Positions 50,780-62,738 of a stretch of 64,000 nucleotides of DNA are shown piece after piece. The DNA is from Lichenostomus cassidix (taxonomy: Eukaryota > Chordata > Aves > Passeriformes > Meliphagidae): positions 145,828,656-145,892,655 of the forward strand of contig CM039182.1 of the NCBI GenBank assembly GCA_008360975.2, in the 5' to 3' direction. The notes beneath the pieces were generated by a model. That model searched no databases, was not told the DNA's origin, and saw nothing but the letters and a program-made list of their open reading frames with translations. A program made the position numbers and the translations under genes. Numbering within the stretch: position 1 is the stretch's first letter; each line of letters starts with the position of its first letter.

Positions 50780-51058
50780 CGTGGCAAGATAGGAAAAGGT
50801 TGTGGGCAGCCTAGACCTAGATAAGTTACAGCTGTGTCCTTAAACAGGAGCAATAAACAACTTTGTGAGAGAAAAAGCAAAGAATGCAGACGTGTCTGAC
50901 TGATTAGAAAAGGTACCTGTGCATAGTTTGCTAACTAACTGTAATGTAATAAGCAACACCTGTTATGCATGTGCAGAAAGGGTATAAAAGGGTGTACCTG
51001 GGCAATAAATGGCTGATGTCTGCTGCTACCTAGAGTGTCAGTCTTGTGTTCACTGTCA
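50780..51058 (+). mobile_element. ERVK-like solo LTR, 279 bp, with 6-bp target duplication
   Basis: It starts CGTGGCAAGATAGG (the canonical TG has become CG) and ends TTCACTGTCA. It is flanked by the exact 6-bp repeat AAATAC at 50774-50779 and 51059-51064. A clear TATA box, TATAAAA, is at 50983-50989 and AATAAA at 51004-51009. The short spacing places AATAAA at or before the expected transcription start, an arrangement like alpharetrovirus LTRs. Size, start motif and layout resemble the LTR at 2645-2906. No internal genes adjoin. Confidence 0.85.
50983..51009 (+). promoter_or_regulatory. LTR TATA box and AATAAA polyadenylation signal
   Basis: GGGTATAAAAGGG is followed 14 bases later by AATAAATGG inside the ERVK-like LTR. 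Both motifs are intact, so this solo LTR could still initiate or end transcripts. Activity is inferred, not shown. Confidence 0.7.
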
Positions 51059-51064
51059 AAATAC

Positions 51065-52049
51065 TGAACCAAAAGCATCAGGAATAAACAGAGGACTGGA
51101 GTAGAAGAGGAACCTGAGAAATTCTCCAAGGATCCAAACTCCTGTAAAGTTACAGCTAAGATCTCATTAATCTTCTTCAGTTTAGCTTTTTAGTGATAGA
51201 AGTTCAGTATATTATCTGTTGTTTGCAATAATGATGTTATATACTGGGTCTAAATACATTTTTGATTTGAAGTCTCATGGTAAGATTAAATATGTAGGTG
51301 CCTTCCCTGTGGACATTCCTCTGTCCAACCTCTTTGAGAGCCAATTGCTGATCAAACTGATGTATTTTTTTCAATCATTTGGTTTCATGGGTATGTGATA
51401 ACAGTGTTCGGGGCATAAAAATTACAGAAACTCTCTGTGGAAATGTGAACATTTTCTACATAGGCTAATAAACCATTTTTTCCTCATGAGATTTCTTTCA
51501 TTTCAAAGTCTTTTTGGAAACAGGATGTTTGTCATGGATTTTGGCACTTTGTGCAGTTAGGAGAGTGTCTCCTTTGCAAATGGGAAACACTGGGATATGC
51601 ACTGGATTAGGAGTAGCAGTTATTGCACAGCTGCTCCCATATCTCTTCTGGGTGAGCCTTATTTTGCCTCTGAGATGTTCATAGGATAATAATCACCTTA
51701 TTAATTTCAGGATGTGCCAAACAGTTAGCAGCTGTTTATTATCTCTTAAAATAAGAGGTAAATAGTGAGGAGATAATATTTGTTTTCTGCCAAAATTACA
51801 GTTTAGATTTTACCTATGAATAACATAAAAATGGTTTTAGGCTGCATGATTCAGTATGCTTGGACACAAAGATCCTCCAAGGTGAGGTTGACATAATTAT
51901 GGTAGAAATTAAGGAAGAGATTTTGCATGGCATATTCATTTGTTAAACAAAGGGAAATACCAGAAACTGGGGTGAGACTTCATCTAAAAGACAGGTGAAT
52001 CATGAGTGCCACAATACAGCTTCCTTCATATTTCTATAGGGCTTGGTAC
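51065..52049. other. Unique AT-rich intergenic DNA
   Basis: No repeat, RNA or exon signature recognised. Confidence 0.5.
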
Positions 52050-52474
52050 TGTACAGAATTATGGTTCTGGAGGTTGGAAGGAACATTAAAGATCATCAAC
52101 TTCCAACCCTCCTGAAATGGGCAGGGATACCAAAAAATGTGTACTTCCCATCCAATCAAGTGTGATCACATAACCTTCGAAAACGTAGGTTTGAGGAGAC
52201 GTCCAGCAATTCTAATTTAATCCTTGGTCTAAGATCAGCTCTAAGGTAAGATTAAGTTGCTATAGAGCCTTAACAAATTGAGTCTTGAAGATCATAACAT
52301 TCCAAATATTCTCAAAAGCCTCTCTGGGCAACATGTGTTCATGCTTTGACATCCTTCTCTGAGCACAGTCTGGCTTCAACTCCTCTGTAACCCCTCATTA
52401 TCTCAGAGTAAACAGCCATCAGATGCCCCTTGAGCCTTCCCTTCTCCAGCCTAAACATGTAATTCTTCTCACTC
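52050..52474 (-). mobile_element. CR1 LINE 3' part(s), minus orientation, diverged
   Basis: The left end, TTCTGGAGGTTGGAAGGAAC then TTAAAGATCATCAACTTCC and CAACCCTCCTGAAATGGGC, is a CR1 3' end in reverse. From about 52280 on, GAGTCTTGAAGATCATAACATTCC, CCTCTCTGGGCAACATG and CCTTCCCTTCTCCAGCC match CR1 further upstream; minus-strand translation gives MFRLEKGRLKGHLMAVYSE. The middle (52145-52280) is not recognisable, so this may be one badly diverged copy or two fragments. It is cut at 52474 by an LTR-like block. Confidence 0.75.
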
Positions 52475-52990
52475 TGTTGTAACGTGTGTCCTTCCTGTCC
52501 CTGACCCCGCCCCCTGACCCCTTCTGACTGGATGTGAGTCAGGACCACCTCCCATCCCTAGAGATAAAAACCCCAGCCAGATCCAGAACAGGCCTCTTTG
52601 GTTCTGGGCTCGTATGGAACCTGTACCCTCCCTTTTTTTCCCTTCCCCCTCCCCAATCTCCCCACTCCTCCCCTGTTTTCCACAATAAAAACACCATGGA
52701 GACCAGGAACCAAACAGCTGCCTTTCTAAACCTGCGACGGTTCTACAAGAACCGCGTCTGACCAGCCCCACAGCTCGTGGCCATGGAGTGACCATCCTGC
52801 GTGTTCCGGTTCTGGGGCAGCCCTCCCCCCGCAGCAGGGGAGAGCTGCCTTCAGGTTCTGCACTGCTGCACCACTCCACCTGCAATTCCCAGGCACTTTG
52901 TGCTTTGTCTCTCTGGACATGATATGGGTGGGTGGGATTTGCTACATGTTCTTTCCAGGGACTGAGACTGAGCTGACAAACTTTCACTTC
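52475..52990 (+). mobile_element. GC-rich LTR-like element (ERV1-type?), right end uncertain
   Basis: A sharp switch from CR1 to GC-rich DNA occurs at TGTTGTAACGTG. A TATA-like ATAAAAA is at 52564-52570 and AATAAA at 52684-52689, in proper LTR order. C-rich U3-like sequence (CCCTGACCCCGCCCCCTGACCCC) precedes them. CpG content is high for this window, as in the ERV1-like LTR at 47.2 kb, whose end CGTTACA is nearly the mirror of this start. I found no matching target duplication and no clear right end; GC-richer sequence fades near 52990. An overlapping 172-codon minus frame looks like a by-product of GC content. Confidence 0.5.
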
Positions 52991-55392
52991 ACCACATTCC
53001 CCTCACTGCCCTTTCAGGTTCTTATTCCAGATGCAGACAGGGTGGAGGCTGAGCTTATTTACACCCACACTGATGCAGACAGAGAATATATAGTGCTTTT
53101 ATTTACACTCTTCTAACCACATCCAGTGCTTGCAGGAACATCAGCAAGGATAGCTCAAGTCTGCTTCTCAATCCCTTCACCCATCAGGTCTGAAAGTTGT
53201 TATTTGGAATGTGTATCCATCAGGGAGCCTCCAGCACTCTGCCCAGTCCTCAGCCCAGAACCTGATCTCCTCCAGCTCTCTCTGCTGTCTGGTCCTGTTT
53301 GAATTCTGCATGGGTATTACGCAAACGCACCCAAAACAGAAAATTCATGCCCATGGAAGATAGTTGCAATTAAAAGCTAATGAGACTACAGATTGGACTG
53401 GCTCGATAAGGCACAATCCTCAGCCAGACAAGAGAGCCTGACCATCAACCTGTTCACACAACCACTTTTTTCATTTGCCTCCTGCTTTCACAAGCTTGCC
53501 CCCCATGATCCACCTTAAACCTTCCTTTCACCCATCTTTAGTCTTTTTCCTAAATTCTTTTGCACAAGGTTTCACATCTTACCAAAGGTCACTGTAAACA
53601 AACCTGCTATCATTAATCAATTCTTTATTACTGGTGAGTTGCAGATCCAGGATGATACAACCCTTGGATTGTGAGTCCAGCACCTGCAGCTAAAAATTCT
53701 CTTGGATTATTTATGTCCTGATATGATGTTTCTCTAGAAGTTCCTAATTAAACCATCTAGCACTCTTTATGAATTAGTGACACTTTTGAAAGTCAAGGAG
53801 GAATGGTGTTTTAGATGTAAACAAGGTGTAATTGAACCTAAACAGCATAAGCATAATGACTCTCTTTGTATTCCACTGTCTTTTAAAGAAAATGTTGTCA
53901 ATAATATTTTGGTTATATACCTAGCAAATCCCCGCTCTGTCAGGGGGATACATGAGTTTCCATCTCAGAAGTCTACTTTTAAAATGCAGATAGTTCCTTT
54001 TTTTGATTTTGTTTTGGTTTCAAAAGCAACCTAGCTAAGGAGTAACATTTAAAAGAGAAGGAAAAGCAGTCCCAAAGGGCTAATGTGAGTAATGTACCAA
54101 TTATTTTCTGTGCTACAATTATATTTTCTGCCCTGAGAGAATACAAAAAAAAAAATTGCTGTATTTAAAAAAGTGAGGAAAAAAAGCATTTTTATACATA
54201 AGAAGTGTCACTGCAAGTATTAACCACTCCATTCCCCTAGTAAGTGAATTGCAGAACAGTCACATTTCTAATTAGCATTCTGCAATTTCAAGACAAATTC
54301 ATCCAAATAATTATATTTGTGAACAGAAACATGGCCAAAATCTTTCACTCATGGCAAAAAATATTTTCATAAAAATTCCTTTCTAAATCAATCAAATAAT
54401 ACATTAAGTAGAGGTATTGTCTTTATGCTATATCTTCTGAAAAGCTCAAGAGTCAAGATGTTCTGGAAGTTAGAAATCATTGCTTGCCTATTTAATCACA
54501 TTTAAAAGTTTATTCTGATGCAAGAGATTTATATTTTTCTCTGTCCTGTTTGCCTTCCTTTTTATATTTTTAGAGAACATAATGTTTTGGTTTGAAGAGT
54601 GATATTAGAGGACTTTTTATTCAATAATGTTTCAGTGCAACTCACTGAGCTGCACTGCTTCTTTGTGTATCAGTTATTGCCTGCACTCCACCTTTCATAG
54701 CTTGATTAATATTTGCCTCTATGGCACTATAACAAAAACTTTTCATTTTTTGTTCGGAAAATCATGATCTCTCTAAGTAAAAGAAGCTCTCATCTGATTT
54801 GATCTGCCTTTATTAAAAGAATCTTACATTTTGCTCTCTGATGTGGTCAAACCAATTGCCTTACAGTTGACCTGATAAGATATTCTTTTCATATATATGT
54901 ATACATGTTATATACAGGGATATATATATTTTATATATATACAAAATAGATAGATATCAGTATATCAGTCTCTTTGGATAAATAATTGAAATTACCACCA
55001 CTGTATTAGGGAAATCATAAATTTATATAATTGTAAGAAATTATCTATATGTTAATATAAGAAATTATAAATATATGCTCATCTGAGAGATGCATTGAGG
55101 TGACTATTTAATTGTATACCCAGGATGCCACATCTCAGTGTTCCAGAATTTCAGACTGAAGAAGTTTCTAAAAATGAATGAGATCCTTCAGATCTTTCTA
55201 ATTTTAATTAGGTTTATGATGTTCAGTCTGTAATCCAGGAAGTCTTAAACTCATTATACATCAGCTACATGTTCCTCGGACTAAAATATTTGAAGAGAGA
55301 ATTCAGTCCTGAATAAGGTCAGAGAAAGGAGTCATGTTGCTGTTGCAGCAGTGAAAAGAGTTGGATCATTACCTGCTTTTGTTTGAAGTACA
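52991..55392. other. Mostly unique DNA; first part possibly repeat-derived
   Basis: 52991-53300 is moderately GC-rich and may belong to the LTR-like element or to another unknown repeat. From 53.3 kb on, the DNA is unique and AT-rich. It includes a TA-rich simple stretch at about 54892-54968. No exon recognised. Confidence 0.4.
54892..54968. repeat. TA-rich simple sequence
   Basis: Interrupted TATATA and GATA-type runs. Low complexity only; no further signal is seen. Confidence 0.85.
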
Positions 55393-55440
55393 GGGAATCA
55401 CAGAATCATTAAATTTGGATAGGACCGCACAAGGAAAGCT
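55393..55440 (-). mobile_element. Short CR1-like 3' end
   Basis: GGGAATCACAGAATCATTAA followed by TTTGGATAGGACC resembles the reverse complement of the CR1 terminal region. It is less than 50 bp, so the assignment is weak; the following bases no longer match. Confidence 0.45.
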
Positions 55441-57298
55441 TGGTTGTGACTCCACAGATTATTTGATCTTGTTTGATATTAAGCAGCACATTCTCAGGCC
55501 AGACAAATACATAAGCATTTGATTAATTTTAATCAGGCAAATTGCTCAGTGGATTTAAACAGTCCTTTAAAAGTGATACTTATATGGATTATTGGTGTGT
55601 TTCATGGTAGTAAAACAAAGACTTAGCTGGAAAGAGAGAAGCAGAGGACAAGGGGATCTGCTTAAGTAATTCTAGAAAGATCAAGTTTAATTAGGGTTTC
55701 ATGAACTGGTACAGCTCCAGGCAAAAGTATATATTGAAAGAAATAAAGACATTTTATTTGAAAAAACCTGCCTTGTAGTTTCTTTCAATATTTTTTGCAT
55801 GGGAAATTGTATTATTAAAAAAAAAAGTAAGGTAGACTCTTCAAGAAATTTAATTCAAAGCTTTTTTTTATAATTCTAAGGGAAAGTTTGTGGGAAACAC
55901 TGGACAGTTAGCTAATTAACTACTTCTGTTACTATCTTCATCTAATTGCCTAAAATCAATTAGTTATGAAAAATCAAAAAGTTCTTTACTGTGCATTTGT
56001 TTTCAGAAATGAAACCACCAAGAAAATTTCTTGTATTCTGAATAAAACATACATTGGAATCTGACAAAAAGCTATTTTAAAATCAGTGTAAATTTACCAG
56101 AAGTACAATCAAGTTTGGTAAGTTTTTTTCCCCACTCTCTTTAGAAAATCACTGATGAAATTCTTATGAAGAAACAGAGAGAATAGTGATTATATGTTTC
56201 TTATTCTAGCAGTGAGATGACAAAATAAATTATAGCACTAATTCAAAATAATATTACACCTGTTTCAGTTTATTTTGACTAATCTGATAATGCAGGTGCT
56301 AATTGCTGAGAATGCAAACTTCCACAATTTCATATAAGTTTCTCTGAATTTTCCACATTAAACACAAAACAAGGCATCATAAATATCTCCATCCTGAGAT
56401 AAAGGATTACCACTAAAAGTGGAGTGAAAAACTCATGGTGATTTTTATAGAGCAGTAATATCTTTAGGGACCACAGCAGGAAGAGAACTCTCTACCCCAG
56501 GCTAAACAGCAAAAACAAGTTCACTTATTTCCACGCTTTCTGAGTTACTCCTCTCTGGGGCTGACTTCTGAGCCTACACCATTTAGCATTTAGTCTTAGT
56601 GTGCTCTGTAAGACTGTAAGGGAACCCTGTAGCATTCCTGGGACATAATCTGTGTGTGTGCTTGCCTGCACTTATTTTTCCACACAAGGAAGTGGTTGTG
56701 CTGCAGTTTAATAGTGTTCCTTGCAAAGCATGAAGTTCATGTTGCATATTGTCCACCCTGAAAGCCACACTGGTAATTCAGTGGTGGCATTGCCCTTTTA
56801 TAAGGGCACAAAGCCTCTAGTCTTGGTGTTGTAGAGTACATAATGCAGAAGGATTCCTTTATCAAAAACACCCTGACATCAGGGATGCAGTTTCTGTGAG
56901 ACAACCACCTTGCTTCAGGATCCAAGCAGGGACAGAACCAAGGTGCATGAAGTGGGGATAATGGGGGTAGATTGAGCCCACAGTGAAACACAGAGTGAGT
57001 TGACATCTCCTTTGAAACATGGTGAGGTGATCAGGGAACCAAGGCAAGATCAAGCTGAAGTGCAGTGCCTTTGAACAATACCATGTGGGATCAGAACACC
57101 CTTCAGATTTGCAGGAAAATACTCCACCAGAAGCTCCCCCAGTCCCTGGTGCAAGTGACCAGGGATGAGATGCTGAAAGATTCTGTGCTTATATTAAGGA
57201 TGAATTTTAATGGAAAAAAGCATGTTCTTATCAGACACCATAGAAATGCTCATTTATTTCCAACAGAGCAACCTGAAGGAGGTAGAAGAGTGGAATGA
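55441..57298. other. Unique AT-rich intergenic DNA
   Basis: No repeat, RNA or exon signature recognised. Open frames in the 56.6-57.3 kb part are short (up to 89 codons) with no recognised content. Confidence 0.5.
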
Positions 57299-57400
57299 AA
57301 CCACAGAATAAACTGAGTTGCAAGGGACCCACATGGATAGTTGAGTCCAACTCCCAGCTCTGCACAGGACAACACAAGAACCACAGAGGTTTTCTGAACA
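57299..57400 (-). mobile_element. CR1-X-like 3' end
   Basis: ACCACAGAATAAACTGAGTTGC, AAGGGACCCACATGGATAG and GAGTCCAACTCCCAGCTCTGC, then CACAGGACAACAC, are the reverse complement of a CR1 3' end of the same type that forms the tail of the SINE at 46.6 kb. No tRNA head follows here, so it is a truncated CR1 rather than a SINE. Confidence 0.75.
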
Positions 57401-60400
57401 TGATACAAGAAACAGGCATGCCTAAAACAATGAGTCCTGGAAATAATAAATTTATCCCTGATTGGATGCCACAGTGCTTTTGAACTGATCCAGAAAGAGG
57501 CAGCAATGGTGTGTCAGGGTAAAAGAAGGCTGTTCTTTAGCATCTGCAGAACTCTCTTGGGCAGGAGAGGCACCTAAGATAAAGTAGCAGCTGTAGAACG
57601 GCACAAGGACTAAATAATGGTTAATTAGAATAAGGGCCTACACAGTCACCTTACTGCAAACTATGATCAGCTCTATTCACTTTGTTATTATACTGGCATA
57701 TCTTCAGCAAGGATTGAAAATATGACACCTATACAAGCATTTTGGCCATGGAAGTCTGTGGGAATAAAACAAAACCAACAACAACAACAAACCAAGAAAC
57801 CCACCCCCCCAAAAAAAAACCCAAAAAAGCCCCCAAACCAACCAACCAAAAAACTGTGGCTTTTTTCTTACACTGAAGTTAGTAAAGACCTCATAGATAA
57901 ATTTTATTTTTAAATTTAAGGAAAATAAAAGAGATAATCCAGGGAGAAATGAAAGACTCCTCACAGGATTTTCCATGAAAGATAATTTGCCCTGCCATTT
58001 GGGACTAGGTCACTAAATCATCAAATTGTCTCCCTTTACTCATCTACGCAAGAAGTACAGTGATTTGAAAGACCAGTTTGCATGTAAATAGGAATATAGA
58101 TCTGCTTCTTGTACAGAATTAGGGCAACAACAGCCCTAGGCTTCTCAGGTTGACCAAAGCTGCTTAGGAAGCAGATGATTAATTGTGGCAGGTTTTGTGT
58201 ATTTGTCTCTTCACATAAGGATGAGAGGGTAGGTCAATTTTCTGCCACTTTCTGATATTTATGCTGTATTCCAGCAGGGATTCACATAATTCCAATGCTT
58301 CCTACCTTACCAGTGATACAAGAAAAGAGAAATGACCCCTACCTGGACTAACCCATTCCAAATGTCAGGAGAGACAAATCAGTAACTGTGGTTTTACTAG
58401 AGTTTGAGCCAGCTTGGCTATGCCTGTCTGCTGTCCTGTGCTTTGAGCCACAGGCTACTACAGAAAAAAGGAGCTACAGCTGGAGCAAGACATTTTTTGG
58501 CCGGAAGATGGAGGTGGGCTTCAACTAAGTTAATTTTAAATAAGACATTTACAGCTAAGCTAATCACTCTTGTTTCTAATTCTCTTCAGCAGAGATAATA
58601 AGTTTCTCAGTGAGTGATTTTTGTGCCCTATTTTTAATGAACAACTTTAGTTGAAACTGTATTGCACCAAGAAGGAAATGCTCCTCTCCACTGACTATAA
58701 AAGGAACTGAGATATTTAGTCTGGCTGTGCACATTGTTCAAGATGAACCAAACTCTAAGTCCCCAGCTCATTTTTCTGCAGTAACAGCTAAAAATAAGGT
58801 GTTAATATCCTGCCACAAACACACCCTAAAGCCAGGCTGCAGAATTCAATATAGAGAACTCTGGAAATGAAAATTATGAAGTCTACTTGAGAAAGAACAG
58901 TCAATGAAAATGGATATTTGAAAGGGACATTTTCCATCCTACGTTATACCCCAGTGGACAGGTCAGTGCAAAGGGAAGGGTATCACACTGGCGTCTTACA
59001 CAAGTATACTTTAGAGAGTACTTGGAGTCATTAGTTAATGAAGACCCTACAGAAGTTGTTCACAATCCAGTAATGCTCCTGGGGATATCTCCCCTGTGAC
59101 AGGGTTGGCACAAGGCAATAAAGATTGTTGCATTCAGATCTCTGGTCTTATTTCAAAGATGTCAGCATTCTGCTGGGTCTCAGTGTCAGATAAATCTCCT
59201 ACTTTGGTGCCAGTCTGGGACACACTGACTAATTGGTTTTGACTGCTTTTAAGTTTGTCACATTTTTACTCTTGGAGTTGTAAATAGCTCATGTTTTTGC
59301 CTTTCTAAAGTCTGTGTACTCCAAATCTGAAATCATTAGGACTTCCTTGGTATATTTTGCTTTAGTGAAGCCATTTTGGTTCTCTATTTACCCACCAAAA
59401 ATGTAACTGCTAATTCAGTCTTTCTGGGATATAAAAATTGGTTAAGCAAAGTGAGCACCTTGACAATGTCACTGTTGAGAAGGAGCCAATTACAAAAGAT
59501 ATGAGAGATTCAAGTGGATCTTGCTGAATTATGTGGGTAACTTAAATATTTGTTACTTCTTCCATTAGAGTTGCAAAAAAGAGAAAGGAGAATGTGTGTT
59601 TCAGAAGGGAGAAATGAGGAGAAAAAAACCCTAATACTTTAAAGCTTTGAAATGTGTCAAGTATTGAGTAAGGATTTCAATTTAGCAATGCCCTTCATTT
59701 GTTTAGCTGATGAGTGATTTTGTAAGAAAAAATAATAAAGGGAGAGAAACTATTAAATAGTTTTAAAAAATTATTCCACACAGTAATATTTTCTCTTTCT
59801 GGGAAGAAGCTGCCTTCTCAATAACCCATTCCTTTTACTTATTGGAACTAATTTCCCCCTTTTCCCTCTCCCCCAGTGTATTTGATGGTAGTACAAAGCA
59901 CATAAAGTGCTTTATTTATTAGTTATGAATTAGCTGAGAATGTCTGAAGGTTTTGATACCGTTGTTATTAAAGTCTAATGCTATTTTGCTGAAGACAAAA
60001 CAGGAATAACTTATGAAAGTGGGGAATGAGAGGAACAGGGGAGTAGCAATTTTTCTTCCTGCTGATGCTGCTTGCTTGTAAACCTCACTGATAAGAATAA
60101 ATAGACATGCACACAGTTTTATTATGCACCATAGAAACTAATAAACTCTTGCTACTATCAGGATGTTTAAAAAGCTTTTAGCTGGGCTGGTGGCATTGTG
60201 TTTTGTGGGTTTTTTCATCACTCTTTCAATTTTTTCCTGATGATGGGTTTACAGCAGAATAGTAAATGAAACAGTCATGGTGGTCTGCATCTTTTTAAAC
60301 AGAAATGTAAAAAGGAACTAGAAAAAGCAGAGAAAAGATCATTAAAGGAGAGGATCAAGACAAGTTCAGGGTTTCCCCATTGCTGGCAGCGTTCAGAATT

Positions 60401-60479
60401 TACCCAAAGGTATCAGAGAGACCATTTACAGTGATCAGTGACAGATTGTGTGGTTAAAGACTCACCCCTACAGGCACAG
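57401..60479. other. Unique DNA with A/C-rich simple sequence
   Basis: An A/C-rich low-complexity tract lies at about 57765-57854. The rest is unique AT-rich DNA with no transposable element or exon recognised. Confidence 0.5.
57765..57854. repeat. A/C-rich low-complexity tract
   Basis: Runs of CAA, CCCAAAA and ACCA units. It generates proline-lysine stretches in one frame and a leucine-, glycine- and tryptophan-rich stretch in the opposite one, neither a real protein. Confidence 0.9.
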
Positions 60480-60985
60480 GGAAGCCCAGAGACATAAACA
60501 CGGACTTGAAACTCTAGCCTTAGACATGAGTTCCTGTTTCTTCCAGCACTGCTCCAAGCCTCACCCAGTGGGACAGTGGAGCTGCTCTCCATGTGACCTG
60601 ACAGACAAAGGAAGGGAAGGACACTGAGGTGTTCTGGGCTCAAGAGAGGCTCAGTCTTTGAGCTGGCTAATGGAGGGGGCAGGACATCCCAGCCAGATAT
60701 TGAGGAGTCCAGAAGGTCTAGAGATCAATCAAGGGACCCTTCAGCAGGTGTGTGTCTCTGTGTTAGAGCTTTCTGGGTCCAAGGGACAGCCTCTGAGTAG
60801 GTTGTGTGTCAAAAGGGGACTAGAGGGACCCACAGTGTGCACCTGCTGGTGTGTGCAAGTGGGTCTGTGAACCACTTGAATTGAAGTGGGAATCTTACTC
60901 TCTAACTGGGTTAATGGTTGGAATTGATGCTTTTGGAGCCCTTTTCCAACCTAAACATTTCTGTGATTCTATGATCTTATGTCCA
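60480..60985 (+). mobile_element. Unclassified element body ending in a CR1-type 3' tail
   Basis: The right end, GGTTGGAATTGATGCTTTTGG then TTTTCCAACCTAAACATTTCTGTGATTCTATGATC (about 60928-60985), is a CR1 3' end. Upstream, 60650-60925 is GC-richer and contains GGTCTAGAGATCAATCAAGGG, AGGTGTGTGTCTCTGTGTTAG and GACAGCCTCTGAGTAGG. It does not look like the usual CR1 ORF2 end. It may be a long 3' untranslated region of a CR1 subfamily, a non-autonomous element with a borrowed tail, or unrelated DNA into which a tail inserted. The left boundary is a guess. Confidence 0.5.
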
Positions 60986-62519
60986 AGTGTTGGCAGCTTG
61001 GAGGTCTCAAGACGCAGAGCAAGCAACTGGGCAGGACTGAGTGCCTGAGACCAATCCCTGCAGATATCCTCTTTGTATATATGTAAAAGTATTCAGCAAA
61101 GGGATCAAACACCTGGTTGTAGCAGGTAGCTGGAGAGCAATTTTTCTATTGCAATAATTCATAGAGTTTCAGGACTGTAGGAGTCTCTGCTGCACCAAGA
61201 GTCAATATCCCACCCTAAGCAGCAACAACTCTTCTGCTTTGTAACTGCTTTCTGGCTCCAGAGAAATTCTAATCAAAGCTGTGGAGTAAATCTGGGAACC
61301 ACTGCCTGATGGGGGAGGTGAATTGCCACAGAATTTCTTCTGTGCATGAGTTGACAGCTTTTCCTAAAGTCTGATTTCTACAAAACAAGACTATTAATAA
61401 TTAAGTAGTGAGTAAAAGTGCATGTCACTCCTCAGCTTTTTGGTATTGGCATTTGGTGACAGCCACATTTCTAAATGTGATTTAGATGCTGGACTTCCCA
61501 TAAAACAAAATAAAGTATGTCTGTCTAACTGAATTTGTGCAGTCATCTACTTTCGACTTTTTCTGAACATTCCCCATGAAATATTTACTCCAAAGACAGC
61601 CGTCCTATCTATTCCCACATTTTTAATTTCATATGGGTGACAAGTGTGAAGTTTAATTCCTCATGATTCCTTTCTTTTTTATTTCCTATTATTCTATTTA
61701 TCTTTACCTAATTATTTTGGTAATTGATTGATTCTAGGTTTTGGCATGCAAAATCTGACCCACTGTGGCCACTCCAGATTCTTGGAGTTTCCCCAATATG
61801 ATCTATAAAGGTGTTCAAGGTGTATCAGTAGGAGACTAATTGGACTGTTTATCTCAGAGAGTTTGTTTTTTCAACATTTCTATGCAAGAGTTAACTTAAG
61901 CTTCTTCTTTCCAATGTCAGACACTGTCTCTGTTGCTTGTTAATCAAATGCAAACAGTAAGAAAAAGCCTTACACATGGTATCTGTGATTTATTTCTGAC
62001 GGAGTTGGAGACATGAAAGAATAAGTGGAAACACAGAGAATGAGGAATACAGTTTGCTCTTTCTGAAATCAAGGACAAGAAATGAAGCTTCATTTCTAAT
62101 TCAAAATATGAGAGCAGTCCTAGGAACCCACATTGCTTTTCTCCCAGAGGGCTGCCCAGGAAGATGTTCTTTTTCACTTTTCTCCGTTCTCTGACCTGAT
62201 CGATCCCAAGTTCTTTTCCATAAAGTCAGGAAAATTCAACACGAATTTAACCTCTTCCTTGATCTTAATGGTCTCCTCATTAGACAACATATTGCAATGA
62301 GGAAAAACTGTGTGTTTGAATTATTTAGGCATAAGGGTTTGTTTTAGATGTAACCTCTAAAAAGAAGTTGTTCTGCTTGCACTTCAAAATAAACAACAAA
62401 GGTTGCTGTATTTTCTCAGCAGCTGAACAAGCCTTTCTTCACACTTTTCTGGGAGCCACCAGATCAAACTTTTCAGAGGTGATATATCCTGATTCCAGAC
62501 CCTGTTTTAGCTCAGGTGG
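60986..62519. other. Unique AT-rich intergenic DNA
   Basis: No repeat, RNA or exon signature recognised. Confidence 0.5.
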
Positions 62520-62706
62520 TAAACACTGGGTTGTTAAGCATCGGAATGAGCTGCCCAGGGAGGTGGTGGCATCACCTCCCCTGGAGGTGTTCAAGACTGG
62601 ATGTGACAATTAGTGACATGTTCATGTTGATAAGGTGGTTATCAGTGAAAGGCTGGACTCAAGGACCTTGGAGGTCTTTTCTAACCTGATTGATTCTATA
62701 ATTCTG
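62520..62706 (+). mobile_element. CR1 LINE 3' end, plus orientation
   Basis: It begins at the end of ORF2 (HRNELPREVVASPPLEVFKTGCDN in frame, ending 62613). It passes TAAGGTGGTTATCAGTGAAAGGC and GACCTTGGAGGTCTTTTCTAACC, then ends with the tail TTGATTCTATAATTCTGG. About 190 bp, inactive. Confidence 0.85.
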
Positions 62707-62738
62707 GTGGAATCTCAAATGTTTCTGAGCTTGAGATT

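Noticed and set aside
52469..52987. 172-codon minus frame as a protein gene
   Set aside because: It lies antisense across a CR1 remnant and a GC-rich LTR-like block. The sequence is low-complexity glycine/arginine-rich and has no domain.
57704..57976. Hydrophobic minus frame resembling a membrane protein
   Set aside because: The leucine/tryptophan/glycine stretch comes from the A/C-rich low-complexity tract at 57765-57854.
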